This document shows, piece by piece, positions 8,807 to 18,490 of a stretch of 52,010 bases of DNA; position 1 is the first letter of the stretch, and every line of letters begins with the position of its first letter. The stretch comes from Verrucomicrobiota bacterium (GTDB lineage Bacteria; Verrucomicrobiota; Verrucomicrobiia; Limisphaerales; JACDHS01): positions 1 through 52,010 of the forward strand of contig JACDHS010000015.1 of NCBI GenBank assembly GCA_013820875.1, given 5' to 3'. The notes under the pieces are model-generated. The model was not told the DNA's origin, did not search any database, and worked only from the letters and a program-made list of their open reading frames with translations. A program made the position numbers and the translations under genes.

Positions 8807-9601
8807 TTAGCTCTTTTTCTGAAATGCCCGATTGTGGCCAACCGCGAGGATTTCGCTAAAAAGGGCCGAATCGATTTCTGCCGCAACCCTCGAAGGTCCG
8901 GGATGCCCCGCAGTAGAAAAGGCAGGTGGCCTAAAGTCTGTCTGCAGTGATGAATCGTCGAGGATTATGATGCCTTTCGATGCAAGGGCAGCGGCACAGG
9001 TCTCCCAATCCTGGAGTGCAACTTCGTAGTCGTGATTACCATCGATATACGCGATCTGCCATTTGCCAGCACTAATAAAAGTCGAAGCTTCCGCTGATGT
9101 TGATAAAGATCGGCAAATGCGCGGAAGCGGGAGGTTGAATCTGTTATGGTTGGTGATGACATCCTCGTGATAGTTTATTTCCGTTCGATACCCGCTGACA
9201 GAGTCGCCGATCGAACTGAATGGAGATACACAGGCGATGTCACATTCGAACCCGAAATGTTCCGCCAGAAGTTTCCACAGAGTAATGGTTTGACCGCGGT
9301 AGACCCCAATCTCCAATGCGGTCCCAGGGCGGAAATGTTCAAACAGAAGAAACCACATCGCATGGAATGCGTCTTCCCCAAAACCTCTTCCCGCTGCCGA
9401 AAAATATTTTCGATGTGCCTGCAATTCATCTGGCAAATAGTGATCGAAGTAATAGGCGCAATAGAGATAAAGCTCGGTTCTTGAGAGCTGCTGATGCTGC
9501 AACTCATCCAGCTTCATCATACGCTTCAAGTGAGCAGGCAAATTGCTCGCGTTCCGGCGCTTTGCAATCAGTTTACGTATTCTGGTTTGAACTCCAAGCA
9601 T
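8807..9601 (-). CDS. Class I SAM-dependent methyltransferase (family 24-like)
   Basis: The start at MLGVQTR (9601) leaves one base after the upstream stop and gives 264 residues. A Rossmann core is visible: ALEIGVYRGQTITLW is motif I, IAYIDGNHDYEVALQDWE is the D-x-H-x-Y segment, and GIIILDDSS is the late metal or substrate aspartate pair. This is typical of Methyltransf_24/CmcI-like enzymes. It is sandwiched between another methyltransferase and a glycosyltransferase, so sugar O-methylation of the surface glycan is a reasonable inference. Confidence 0.8.
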   Translation of the reverse strand: MLGVQTRIRKLIAKRRNASNLPAHLKRMMKLDELQHQQLSRTELYLYCAYYFDHYLPDELQAHRKYFSAAGRGFGEDAFHAMWFLLFEHFRPGTALEIGVYRGQTITLWKLLAEHFGFECDIACVSPFSSIGDSVSGYRTEINYHEDVITNHNRFNLPLPRICRSLSTSAEASTFISAGKWQIAYIDGNHDYEVALQDWETCAAALASKGIIILDDSSLQTDFRPPAFSTAGHPGPSRVAAEIDSALFSEILAVGHNRAFQKKS

Positions 9602-9602
9602 G

Positions 9603-10493
9603 TTACTTATCCGTTGAGTTTCGCAAGGAGAGCACAACAAGGGCCTGATCTCCTAATGAGACAGCATCCATCAATCGATTCGCGGTGGAAAGGGATAGCC
9701 CCAGCTTTTTCCACCCCCTGAATCCAGAGCTGCTGTATTTGTAGAATCGTTCAATTTTCAAATCGCAGTTATCAGCCAAGCGAGAGAAGCTCTTGTAGGT
9801 AAAGAAATTACAATGCGTGGGAGGCACCACCATCTTCCATTTACCTTTGCGGATCTTGGCTGGCAAAGAATCGCCAAAAGGGAAGGAGAGGAACATTTTT
9901 CCGTTATCATTCATGTAACGCTTCATCAACCGAATCATCGGCTTGGGGTCGGGTTGATGCTCGATCACATCCGTTGCTGAAACTGCATCAAACCTCTTGT
10001 TGAAAGTTCCTTCGGTTAAAAGACCATTCACAATTGAGATTCCTTTGTCTCGCGCGGAAATTTGCCCCCATCCGCCAGGCTCCACCCCAACCGAATCTAT
10101 TCCGATTTTTTTCAACTCGGCCACGAGAAATCCGGAACCACTTCCGACATCCAGCCAGTCTTTGGGTTGCCAACCTGGGCTCTTGACCTGCCTAAGGATC
10201 AAATTCGCTGTGACGAACGTGTGCGCCCCTTTGATCTCTCCCTGGCAAAGATGACGATAATAGGCGTCATCGCTGGCCATGAGCTCATTTGTGATATGCC
10301 GCCTGAACTCTTCCGAATTGGACAAGGTTTCCGGGTTTGTACGCACATCCGCAAAGAAGTGGGTGCAATCGCAGCACTTATAAAGTTGATAGCCGCTTTT
10401 CGAACCCCAGTCCTTCAGGTGCACATCGTCGCAGACCGGACAATGTAGGCGCTCAGATGATTTAAGGCTGGATACCATTTGGGAGACAAACAA
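9603..10493 (-). CDS. SAM methyltransferase with N-terminal zinc ribbon
   Basis: This 296-residue protein has an N-terminal four-cysteine ribbon (CPVC near residue 19 and CCDC near residue 40). A class I methyltransferase domain follows: WLDVGSGSGFLVAEL is the SAM loop, VGVEPGGWG the acidic-loop region and SATDVIEHQPDP motif II. The arrangement is typical of methyltransferases in polysaccharide and deoxysugar loci. A second start at residue 6 (10478) is possible. It sits 12 bp downstream of the flippase gene and one base upstream of the next methyltransferase. Confidence 0.82.
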   Translation of the reverse strand: MFVSQMVSSLKSSERLHCPVCDDVHLKDWGSKSGYQLYKCCDCTHFFADVRTNPETLSNSEEFRRHITNELMASDDAYYRHLCQGEIKGAHTFVTANLILRQVKSPGWQPKDWLDVGSGSGFLVAELKKIGIDSVGVEPGGWGQISARDKGISIVNGLLTEGTFNKRFDAVSATDVIEHQPDPKPMIRLMKRYMNDNGKMFLSFPFGDSLPAKIRKGKWKMVVPPTHCNFFTYKSFSRLADNCDLKIERFYKYSSSGFRGWKKLGLSLSTANRLMDAVSLGDQALVVLSLRNSTDK

Positions 10494-10505
10494 TAACTAC
10501 TTCTC

Positions 10506-11900
10506 TCACGACGTCAAAGAAGACCAATACGTTTTTCGAATGATTCTGAGACCAGGAACTATGAAAAATAGTGTAAATCCAATCACCGTTGCCCACACCG
10601 CGCCTGGAGCTCCCATTATCTTACAGAGCAATATTTTCAGGATAAAAGAAGCTCCAGCCGCAAATGCGAGTAGAACAAGTTGCTTTCTCAGCAAGGACGT
10701 TGAGTTAAAAACGACCGCGATCACTCCGACAACGCTGTTGGTCAGAATGAAAACGGAGAAGCTCAAAAGTAGATTCGATGACGGGGAAACAGATTCTTTC
10801 AACCAGATTTTGATTAATGCCCCCCCAAAAAAGAACAAGATAGCTGCGAACAACGAGCCAAACAGTAAACTCAGTTTCAGCGAACGAACTATTGTTTTAC
10901 GGACCCAGTCGAAGTCGTTTCGAGCCACGGCTTCTCCATAAGCGGGCCACAACGCTTGCAGAAATGCCCAATATAAAAACGCAATTTGGGACAAGCGTTG
11001 AACTACGGAAAAGGGAGTGACGGCTTCCGGCCCATTCACACGCGCAATTATCAGGGCATCCGTCTGCATACCTAGAACTGTCAATACGGTTAACCCAAAG
11101 AAGAGGCCACCGGTCGAAAGCAGCGTTCGAGCGCTCCCTTTGTCCATTGCAGCGATCGAAGGACGCGCCCATTTTTTTCTAAAACCAAACTGAACAACGA
11201 AGCCAAGTAAATTGGCAAATAGTGGACCGGCAAGAAGGCTGAAGACCAACGCTCGAAGACCAAGATTCATTTTTATTGTCCCGATTATCAATGCCAGGCT
11301 GAGAACATTCCCGACTATTTGTACCAGGTAATTGCTAAACCCTTCCTGCAATCCCTCCTGCAAGCGAAGAATCACGGTAAACGGCAGGCTTACCGCAAAC
11401 ATTCCAACCAACACCATGATAGCTTGATCGACCGCAAGCCCCGAAACGCCAGAAGGAACATTAAAGAAGGAGTGAACGGATATGAACGGCTTCACAGCAA
11501 AGAGCAGGAGCCCGATCGAAAACCCAATAATCAAAAACAAGCCGAAAGCAGTGGAAACATGCCGTGCTACCAACCGTCGATCGTCCTTTCCGTGTGCCGC
11601 AGAGATCATATTTAATAAACCATTCCCTACACCGAAATCAGCGACGCCCAAAATAAGGAAGATGGAAGTGATGGCAATCCAGAGCCCATATTCTTCGGGG
11701 CCTAGATAGCTTAATGTGAGTGGAACCGTTATCAGGTTCGTTATCACCGAAACGCCCTTGGCGGCAGCAGAAGCTGCGGTGGTCATCGCAATCCGACGAT
11801 ACCTTTCCTTGGATTGCCCCTCAGCCGTTGCCGTCTCGAAAGCGCGCCATCGCAAAAGTGACAGGATCGTTCGGACTCGATGCATCAAGCTAAACGGCAT
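10506..11900 (-). CDS. Polysaccharide flippase (Wzx/MOP superfamily)
   Basis: This 464-residue integral membrane protein has about twelve to fourteen hydrophobic segments. A basic cytoplasmic N-terminus (RRIAMTTAASAAAKGVSVITN) leads into LTLSYLGPEEYGLWIAI, a common start of Wzx-type translocases. The family moves lipid-linked repeat units across the inner membrane. It is first in the minus-strand run of cluster genes, so the promoter is probably in the 87-bp gap before the secreted-protein gene that ends at 11988. Confidence 0.85.
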   Translation of the reverse strand: MPFSLMHRVRTILSLLRWRAFETATAEGQSKERYRRIAMTTAASAAAKGVSVITNLITVPLTLSYLGPEEYGLWIAITSIFLILGVADFGVGNGLLNMISAAHGKDDRRLVARHVSTAFGLFLIIGFSIGLLLFAVKPFISVHSFFNVPSGVSGLAVDQAIMVLVGMFAVSLPFTVILRLQEGLQEGFSNYLVQIVGNVLSLALIIGTIKMNLGLRALVFSLLAGPLFANLLGFVVQFGFRKKWARPSIAAMDKGSARTLLSTGGLFFGLTVLTVLGMQTDALIIARVNGPEAVTPFSVVQRLSQIAFLYWAFLQALWPAYGEAVARNDFDWVRKTIVRSLKLSLLFGSLFAAILFFFGGALIKIWLKESVSPSSNLLLSFSVFILTNSVVGVIAVVFNSTSLLRKQLVLLAFAAGASFILKILLCKIMGAPGAVWATVIGFTLFFIVPGLRIIRKTYWSSLTS

Positions 11901-11987
11901 TGGCCCTGAAAAGTAGCATCAGGAAATTCAGAGACAACGATTTCGTTCAAAAAGCGGGGTTATAGAAAACTAAACTGCCCTTTGCAA

Positions 11988-14900
11988 CTATCGAACTCCG
12001 ACCACCCGCCAACCTGTTGATCTCGCGGGGCCATCTCGAAGCCGAACGGCTTGCACGAAGTTGGTCTGATTCATGAACCAGACTGCTAAACGGCCATCGT
12101 GATGTCGGATCAGGATATCTTTCTCACCGTCGTCATTGAAATCACTTAATCCAGCAACTCTCCACCCAACGGGGGCAGGCTTGCCCTCACGAAGCACCAC
12201 ACGATTCACCAAATTTGTCTCATTCATTTGCCAAATGGCCATTCGGCCATCATCGTGTTGGAGCAGAACGTCAGAATGTCCGTTGTGATCGAAATCGTAA
12301 CTGGCCATGGCGCGCCACCCTAAGCCTGCGGGCTTGCCATTATGCAGCACACCCGAACCGAGGAAGTTTGTGCCTTCCATGAACCACGCAGCTAAACGCC
12401 TGTCTGTGTTCTGCCACAAAATATCTTTCTTACTGTCGCCATTGAAGTCTCCAAAGCCAACGAAGCGCCAGGCAGAGGACACCGGCTGTCCGTTGCGCAG
12501 AAGGGCTGTTCCCACCCGGTTCGTTTGATTCATAAACCAAACTGCCAGCGTGCCGTTTGTCTTTTGCCATAAGTAGTCAAGTTGCCCATCGCTGTTAAAA
12601 TCATTCACACCGATTATGCGCCAAGCCGCGAACGACGATTCTGGAAACTGGCCCACTAGTGTAGAGTGTTGGAAGTTCGTTCCATCTAACTGCCATAGTG
12701 CCAAACGGCCATTGTCATTTTGCCAGTGAACTAGGTTAAACAATCTTAAGGTGGCGTTCGAACTTATTGCAGTACCAAATTCATTCGAAACCAAAAAGGA
12801 GTAGTCACCATTATGCTCAGTGCGAGCAGAGGAAATTGTGAAGGTCGAGTTTGTCGCCCCTGCGATATCGCTTCCATCGAAGCGCCATTGATACTGAAAA
12901 GGGCCTGTACCGCCAACCAGGGCATGGAAGGAAACGCTTTCATCAAAAGATGCAATCTGATGTTGTAGCTGTCTGGTGATAACCGGAGGCATATTTAAGA
13001 GCGCTGCACCATGAGCACTCCCCAAGTGGTTTGAAACCACGATGGAGTAGAGACCAACGTTCGTCACTTGAGCGATAAACGAGTAAACGGAATTCGTCGC
13101 TCCCGAGATAGCGCCGCCATTGAAGAACCATTGATAGCGGAGCGGTGTACCCTTCGCACCGGCAGAGAAAGCCACATTGCTCCCCGGAAGTGCCGTTTTA
13201 CTCCCAGAGAAGGATGTCAAAGTAGGAGTGATTGAAAATGTAAGCGATTTAACCCCACCAAGATTATCTTCAAACAAAACCCGGTAAACGCCAATATCGG
13301 TCGCTTGAAGATTGTCTCGGAAATAGGCGCGGCCAATTTGTTGAGCTAATAGATTCGTCTCAGAAAAAAACCAATCAAACCCAGCGTCTGCCAAGTTATT
13401 TCCCGTTACCGAAAACAAAGCATCTGCACCATCTGCAAACGCGTCACCGGGCAAAATGGTTTGCAAAATCAAGAAATTGGATGAGATCGAGGAGTTGGAA
13501 AGTGTGATGGCATTAGTGGTAAACACCCCGGCACCACCACCAATATCAGAACTCCTGACGAAATTTTCGTTTAAGCTGCTGTCCTTAATGACCAGTGTGT
13601 TGTAATTGGCAATTCCACCGCCTGAAGCGTTCCCATCCTTTGCTCTCGACGGATAGTATGTAGAACCCGCACCACCGAACGCTATGTTCGCAGAAACAAT
13701 GCAATTCGTTAGAAGTGCTTTCCCGACATTATAAAGAGCGCCCCCTTCAGCGGCACCACCTTCAGTAGTGGATAAGAGCCAACCGAGCGAAAATACGTTT
13801 GATCCGCCGCCGCCGTATGCGGCATTTGAATACAGATCTGTATCAACAAGGGCAAGGCGATCAACGTTGTAAATTGCTCCTCCCATCGCGTGCGCTCCCG
13901 CCCCAGGCCCTCGTGTGCCAAGGTTTCCACCCATTACGTGATTGCTCACCACTAAGCTGGACTGAAAGGAGACGAGCCCGTTCTGATTGAAACACGCGCC
14001 CCCAAAGCCATGAAGCCCAGTAGCGTTGTTTCCTGCAAAGGTACTTTTAATTGACTCACTCTTCCCTCCCTCGTTGTAAAAAGCTCCACCGTATCCGACT
14101 CCCGAACGCCCTCTGTCGCCTCCTCCTCCCGCTAGACAAGAATTAGCATCGAACCGACATTTTGAATGAATCACTGTTCCATTGCGATTGTAGACTGCGC
14201 CACCATATCCGTTGCCCCCATTACCCTGTGGGCCACCACCGGAACCGGCGAAGGCCGCATTCGCCTGAAAAACGCAGTTGGTTAAGGCCAATTTCGCGTA
14301 ATTACAGATGGCCGTTCCTCCTGCATCGCCGCCTTTGGCTGCAAAAAACGAATAAGCGTAACTATCGATTATTACCCAACTGCCTCCAGAACCACCGCGT
14401 GTAACATTGGTGGCAAAAGTGGTCTCATCAACCATGGTATCTCCTAAGTTCAGAATAGCTGCCCCCAAACCATCCCCACCCTCCTGGGGACTCACGCTTT
14501 TGAATCCGAGTCCTCCACGTCCGCCAATGGCTGAATTATAAGCAATGAAAGATTTGGATAGTCTGAGGCTCCCAGAGTTCAAGATCGCTCCGCCAGATCC
14601 TTGTTCACCTGGAAATGAAACATTCGCATTAGTTGCTTCCGACCACGACTGTGGAAACCCAGGTTGACCCACCGCAGAATTGCGCAGGAAAGAGCAATTC
14701 GTTATCGTAACAAATCCCCCGTCGTTATAGAGACCGCCACCGCTGGTGCTGAAGCCATCAACCACAGCGATATGTTTCAAACTAACTTGAACGTTGGTTT
14801 GGACGTAGAAAACCCGGTTTGAACCACCCCCGCTGATACTGACGGAATATCCATTTCCATCCAAAACGGTGTTCTGTGAAATAGTAATGGTATTGGTCAG

Positions 14901-15065
14901 GTAAATAGTGCCTTCGCAGGCGAAGGTGATGGTGCCGCCTCCTTCCAGGGCGGACAAGAGTTCGGCTTGAGTGCAGTTGGTGATTACTCCGGCGGCGTGC
15001 AGGCGGGAGTTGCAGATCGTTCCAAAGAAGAGTAGTGCGAGTAAGGATAGATGGAAGGTTTTCAT
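11988..15065 (-). CDS. Giant secreted beta-helix / Ig-like / FG-GAP-type repeat protein
   Basis: This 1025-residue protein starts with a signal peptide (MKTFHLSLLALLFFGTIC, cleavage probably after LHA). Residues about 30-590 form a right-handed beta-helix with recurrent GGA[ILVF] tetrapeptides (GGAILNSG, GGAVYNRN, GGAFYNEG, GGAIYNVD, GGALYNVG) and FxxN partners (FLRNSA, FQANAA, FDANSC), similar to chlamydial polymorphic membrane proteins. Two Ig-like domains with YQWFFNG and YQWRFDG follow at about 600-775. The last about 245 residues hold five 48-residue repeats with DFNGDSKKDILWQ-type calcium loops and AVWFMNQTN. There is no beta-barrel or obvious sorting signal. It is probably an exported adhesin or matrix protein. 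Confidence 0.85.
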   Translation of the reverse strand: MKTFHLSLLALLFFGTICNSRLHAAGVITNCTQAELLSALEGGGTITFACEGTIYLTNTITISQNTVLDGNGYSVSISGGGSNRVFYVQTNVQVSLKHIAVVDGFSTSGGGLYNDGGFVTITNCSFLRNSAVGQPGFPQSWSEATNANVSFPGEQGSGGAILNSGSLRLSKSFIAYNSAIGGRGGLGFKSVSPQEGGDGLGAAILNLGDTMVDETTFATNVTRGGSGGSWVIIDSYAYSFFAAKGGDAGGTAICNYAKLALTNCVFQANAAFAGSGGGPQGNGGNGYGGAVYNRNGTVIHSKCRFDANSCLAGGGGDRGRSGVGYGGAFYNEGGKSESIKSTFAGNNATGLHGFGGACFNQNGLVSFQSSLVVSNHVMGGNLGTRGPGAGAHAMGGAIYNVDRLALVDTDLYSNAAYGGGGSNVFSLGWLLSTTEGGAAEGGALYNVGKALLTNCIVSANIAFGGAGSTYYPSRAKDGNASGGGIANYNTLVIKDSSLNENFVRSSDIGGGAGVFTTNAITLSNSSISSNFLILQTILPGDAFADGADALFSVTGNNLADAGFDWFFSETNLLAQQIGRAYFRDNLQATDIGVYRVLFEDNLGGVKSLTFSITPTLTSFSGSKTALPGSNVAFSAGAKGTPLRYQWFFNGGAISGATNSVYSFIAQVTNVGLYSIVVSNHLGSAHGAALLNMPPVITRQLQHQIASFDESVSFHALVGGTGPFQYQWRFDGSDIAGATNSTFTISSARTEHNGDYSFLVSNEFGTAISSNATLRLFNLVHWQNDNGRLALWQLDGTNFQHSTLVGQFPESSFAAWRIIGVNDFNSDGQLDYLWQKTNGTLAVWFMNQTNRVGTALLRNGQPVSSAWRFVGFGDFNGDSKKDILWQNTDRRLAAWFMEGTNFLGSGVLHNGKPAGLGWRAMASYDFDHNGHSDVLLQHDDGRMAIWQMNETNLVNRVVLREGKPAPVGWRVAGLSDFNDDGEKDILIRHHDGRLAVWFMNQTNFVQAVRLRDGPARSTGWRVVGVR

Positions 15066-15402
15066 CGCCGGGTGTAGTTGGTTGTTTTGGGTGTCCTTTT
15101 TATTGACCGACTACAGGAGTATTCCGTTCAGAATTATTTCTGACGTGATGGTAGAGCGTTGCTGGCCAGAAAGAAACGCTCAATTCCTGCACTGTGAAAT
15201 CGTAGAGATCGTAGCACCGAATAAATCCCTTGGCAGAATTGCAAAAAAACAAGCCTCGCCTCAGAAATGAAGCGGGGTTTTTTGTTGAAATGTCGCTGTG
15301 GGATAATCAATGTCGCTGTGGTATAACTGATTCCGATCAAGGCTAGGGCTCTACGGCAGCACATATGCTCATCTTCAGGGTGTTCCTCAATAAAAAAATC
15401 AT
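15066..15402. other. Divergent intergenic region (337 bp)
   Basis: This gap separates the divergent starts of two secreted-protein genes. It holds a bidirectional hairpin terminator (15251-15284) and a short direct duplication, aatgtcgctgtgg, at about 15289 and 15310. No tRNA or convincing small gene is visible. Finding a terminator between divergent genes suggests a short untranslated transcript or a former gene. Confidence 0.6.
15251..15284. terminator. Bidirectional hairpin terminator
   Basis: aagcctcgcctc (15251-15262) pairs with gaagcggggttt (15269-15280), with one mismatch and two G-T pairs, around a 6-base loop. A T-run follows on the plus strand (15278-15283). An A-run precedes on the plus strand (15244-15250), which gives a T-run for the minus strand. 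Confidence 0.65.
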
Positions 15403-17994
15403 ATGAAAAATAAAACGAATGCAGACGGCTTCGCCTTCCGAATGAAAGCGAGAAAACTATTCAATGCGACGTTGCTTGTTACGGGGTTGTTCTCTGCAAC
15501 GATCTCACAGGCGACCAGCACAAACGTCTATCTGACAACAAATGTCTCCCACATTGCCAATCCGTGGCCGGGAAGCTCGGTTTCTCCATTCTATGTTGGC
15601 ACGGCGCAGCGATACACTGACTTGCTGGTCACCAACAATGCGAACTGCAATTTCTACTATGAGACGGGGACTTACGAAACCTACGGCTGGAATGCCGGAG
15701 GAGAAGGAACCGCTCTGAGGATTACAGCAAACCCTAATTGCAAACATTTTGGTGCTGGAACAAACACGATAATCAAGCTGGTTGACTCAAGTCGGCATTA
15801 CATTTCCGACGGGATTATCTTTGCATGCGATTATGAGACCCAATCCTGTGACGGTTTCGAAGTGCGGGATATGCTCTTGGATTGTAATGCAAACAACCAA
15901 CCGAAGTTTGCAAACGGACAGCCCAAGTGGGTGTATGTCGATCTCGGAGCATCCGAAACGATCAACAAAGTGGTCCTGGAGTGGGCGACCTACTTTTCTG
16001 AGGAATACCAGATTGATGTATCCGACGATGCAGAAAATTGGGGATCCGTCTATAGCACGACCGGTGGGGTAGGAGGAACTAGCACGATCAATTTTCTGGA
16101 CACGTCGGCCCGCTTTGTTCGATTTTATGCTCCCAAACTAAGCGGCACTAATGATCTTTACCAAATACGAGAGTTCCAAGTTTTTGGACCATCCGCTCCT
16201 ACCAGCAATCTAGCGAGCGGCAAAATGGCTCAGGGCAGTGGAAGTCATCACGGTTATGAACCTTCGAATGTTACCGATAGCGATCTTGATACGCGCTGGG
16301 AGCCATATTCACATGGTATGGTCACTGCACTTGTAATTAGCGGAAGCAACATCACGATTAGCAACGCGACTATCATCGGATTTGGAACCAAAAGGGGAAA
16401 AGAAGCTTTTCCACTATTTTACCTTACGACTAAAAACGCCCCTGCTAGCACAGTGTTTAGCAACGTTTTTATCTCGGGCGTAACGTTTACGTCTCCAGCC
16501 ACCAACAACACAGATGGAATGACGGTTTGTTTGGTTGGAGCCTATTCCGACGGCATCAACGGGCAGGATGGTAAACATTTCCTCCAAAACGCAATTGTTA
16601 CGAATTGCCTCATTCTCAACACGACGTCTGATTTTTGGTATGCAAATGGCTTCAGTGTTCCCGTCTTGGTTAATTCAGTGGTTGATGGGAATCAAACTGC
16701 ATTCTATCATGAACCAAACAATACTTTCGGCTATGATTACGGAACGGATTATCTGATCGCTGGAAATCTATTCACTAACATTTCTTTTGGTATTCAATAC
16801 ACTATCAGCGACGCGGAAAACCCAATCGATATTGGACATATTACCGCGATTTCCAACAGGATATATATTTCGGAAAGCGTTCCATATCATGGTTGTGCGT
16901 TCGATTGGTTTACGTTTCAAGGCGGCGAGGCTCGCTTTGCTTCAATTACGTTGTTAAACAACATTGTATCAACAAATGATTCCGGCGCGGCGGGAACCAA
17001 TCTTTTTGGGTTCGACTTCCAAAGGACGAGTATGCAGGAGCGAGCAACAAACGTCCATGTTGGATTCAACAGCATCTCGCTTCCACACCCTAGTATGGCA
17101 ATTCGTTTCGACACTAATGCGGTTTTATTTGCTTCAATTTACCAAAACCGTGACCTCGACAGCACGCTTTTAACTCTGCGAGACAATTATGGGTATAATG
17201 GAGATACAAACGGCACCCAACAAAAGTGCGACTTCAATCTGGACACGCATACTGACCTGTTGTGGAGGAATTACACCACCGGGAGCAATTTGGTTTGGTA
17301 CATGAATACAACAAATTTGGTGTCCTTCGAATACATTCGTCATCAGTTGAACCTGAATTATGAGATTCGGGGAACGGCGGATTTCACCGGTGATTGCAAC
17401 AATGATCTGGTGTGGCGCTTGAACGGAGCGACGAACAACGCGTTCTGGTTCATGGAATCTACGAATTTTGTGCAATCAGTGCTTACCCGGCAAGCTGGAG
17501 TTGCCTGGGACATGGCTGGGACAGGGGATTTCAATTACGATGGGAAGGCGGACATCATCTGGAGAAATTACACGACGGGCAGCAATGTCGTTTGGCTCAT
17601 GGACGGGACCAACTTCATAGAAGCACTCAACTTTCCAGGCACTACCAATCTAACCTGGCATCTGGTCGGGGTGGGTGACTTCAATCAGGATGGAAAGGAT
17701 GACTTGTTGTGGCGTTTCTATGGGAACGATGGCATCCGGAATGGGAACAATGCCATTTGGTATATGGATGGAACCAATCTCCTTTCAAACGTTAACATTG
17801 ATGCCGAGACTAATCTGGATTGGGAGATACAAGCTGTCGGAGATTTCAATATGGATGCCAAGCCGGATATCGTTTGGCGAAACATGAGCACGGGAGCAAA
17901 TCGAATCTGGCTGATGGATAACACAACGAAACTGGAAACTGTGAATCTGCAGACCGTTTCGAATCTCGGCTGGGAAATCGTCGGGCCGAAGTAA
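15403..17994 (+). CDS. Secreted beta-helix protein with discoidin-like insert and FG-GAP-type repeats
   Basis: The frame is 863 residues; a second start at 15442 (MKARKLFNATLLVTGLF) begins a better signal peptide, so 850 residues is equally likely. Residues about 40-170 and 300-600 look like pectate-lyase-type parallel beta-helix (ITISNATIIGFG, FSNVFISGVTF). Between them lies an F5/8 type C (discoidin)-like stretch: WVYVDLGASETINKVVLEW near 174, VRFYAP and EFQVFG, then NLASGK near 267 and DTRWEP near 296. From about 608 to the end are five to six repeats such as GDFNYDGKADIIWRN with VVWLMDGTNF. The usual order of discoidin halves appears swapped. A strong terminator follows at 18009. Confidence 0.83.
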   Translation: MKNKTNADGFAFRMKARKLFNATLLVTGLFSATISQATSTNVYLTTNVSHIANPWPGSSVSPFYVGTAQRYTDLLVTNNANCNFYYETGTYETYGWNAGGEGTALRITANPNCKHFGAGTNTIIKLVDSSRHYISDGIIFACDYETQSCDGFEVRDMLLDCNANNQPKFANGQPKWVYVDLGASETINKVVLEWATYFSEEYQIDVSDDAENWGSVYSTTGGVGGTSTINFLDTSARFVRFYAPKLSGTNDLYQIREFQVFGPSAPTSNLASGKMAQGSGSHHGYEPSNVTDSDLDTRWEPYSHGMVTALVISGSNITISNATIIGFGTKRGKEAFPLFYLTTKNAPASTVFSNVFISGVTFTSPATNNTDGMTVCLVGAYSDGINGQDGKHFLQNAIVTNCLILNTTSDFWYANGFSVPVLVNSVVDGNQTAFYHEPNNTFGYDYGTDYLIAGNLFTNISFGIQYTISDAENPIDIGHITAISNRIYISESVPYHGCAFDWFTFQGGEARFASITLLNNIVSTNDSGAAGTNLFGFDFQRTSMQERATNVHVGFNSISLPHPSMAIRFDTNAVLFASIYQNRDLDSTLLTLRDNYGYNGDTNGTQQKCDFNLDTHTDLLWRNYTTGSNLVWYMNTTNLVSFEYIRHQLNLNYEIRGTADFTGDCNNDLVWRLNGATNNAFWFMESTNFVQSVLTRQAGVAWDMAGTGDFNYDGKADIIWRNYTTGSNVVWLMDGTNFIEALNFPGTTNLTWHLVGVGDFNQDGKDDLLWRFYGNDGIRNGNNAIWYMDGTNLLSNVNIDAETNLDWEIQAVGDFNMDAKPDIVWRNMSTGANRIWLMDNTTKLETVNLQTVSNLGWEIVGPK

Positions 17995-18008
17995 GATTTT
18001 AGGAATAA

Positions 18009-18038
18009 CCGGCTGCCCGAAAAGGCAGCCGGTTTTTT
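18009..18038 (+). terminator. Rho-independent terminator
   Basis: A perfect 9-bp stem ccggctgcc/ggcagccgg with a cgaaaa loop is followed by six T residues, 15 bp after the stop of the plus-strand secreted-protein gene. Confidence 0.92.
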
Positions 18039-18189
18039 GTTGCGGAAGGTAGTGGCAACGAGGGGATTCACGGGTGACGCGCTGGCCGGGGCCAGTTCTT
18101 GTTTTGGGTGTTTTGACCCGCTTAACGTGGTTCGCGGACAGTTCCGGAGAGCAATCACCTTGATCCGGAGCTTAGAGCCTGTCTGAAAA

Positions 18190-18296
18190 TGGGTGGAACG
18201 GGCCCTGCCGCAACGCTGCAAATCGACTCTACAGTTCTGTTTTTCCAGCCCATTGTCGGCGGCAACCGATAACGGCCAGGTTGGCCGTTCCACCCA
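18190..18296. repeat. 107-bp element bounded by inverted repeats
   Basis: The left end tgggtggaacgggcc (18190-18204) and right end ggccgttccaccca (18283-18296) are inverted copies differing by one inserted G. The interior (Ctgccgcaacgctg…) has no open frame. It resembles a small non-autonomous palindromic element; the family is not identified. Confidence 0.65.
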
Positions 18297-18490
18297 ATTA
18301 GTTGCGGCTAATTAAGCTAAGTAACGGGGTTTCGGATGATGTAAATTGCTGGGAGGTAAATGGAGCGATGGCTGGTTCGATGAGATGGACTGCTCGCGGG
18401 AATGTCGGGATCGAGTCGACCGGGTCTGGAGGGCATCCCGGAAATAAGGATTTTGGGTCAGCGGATTCGTTCCGTTCGCCGGGAAACGGG

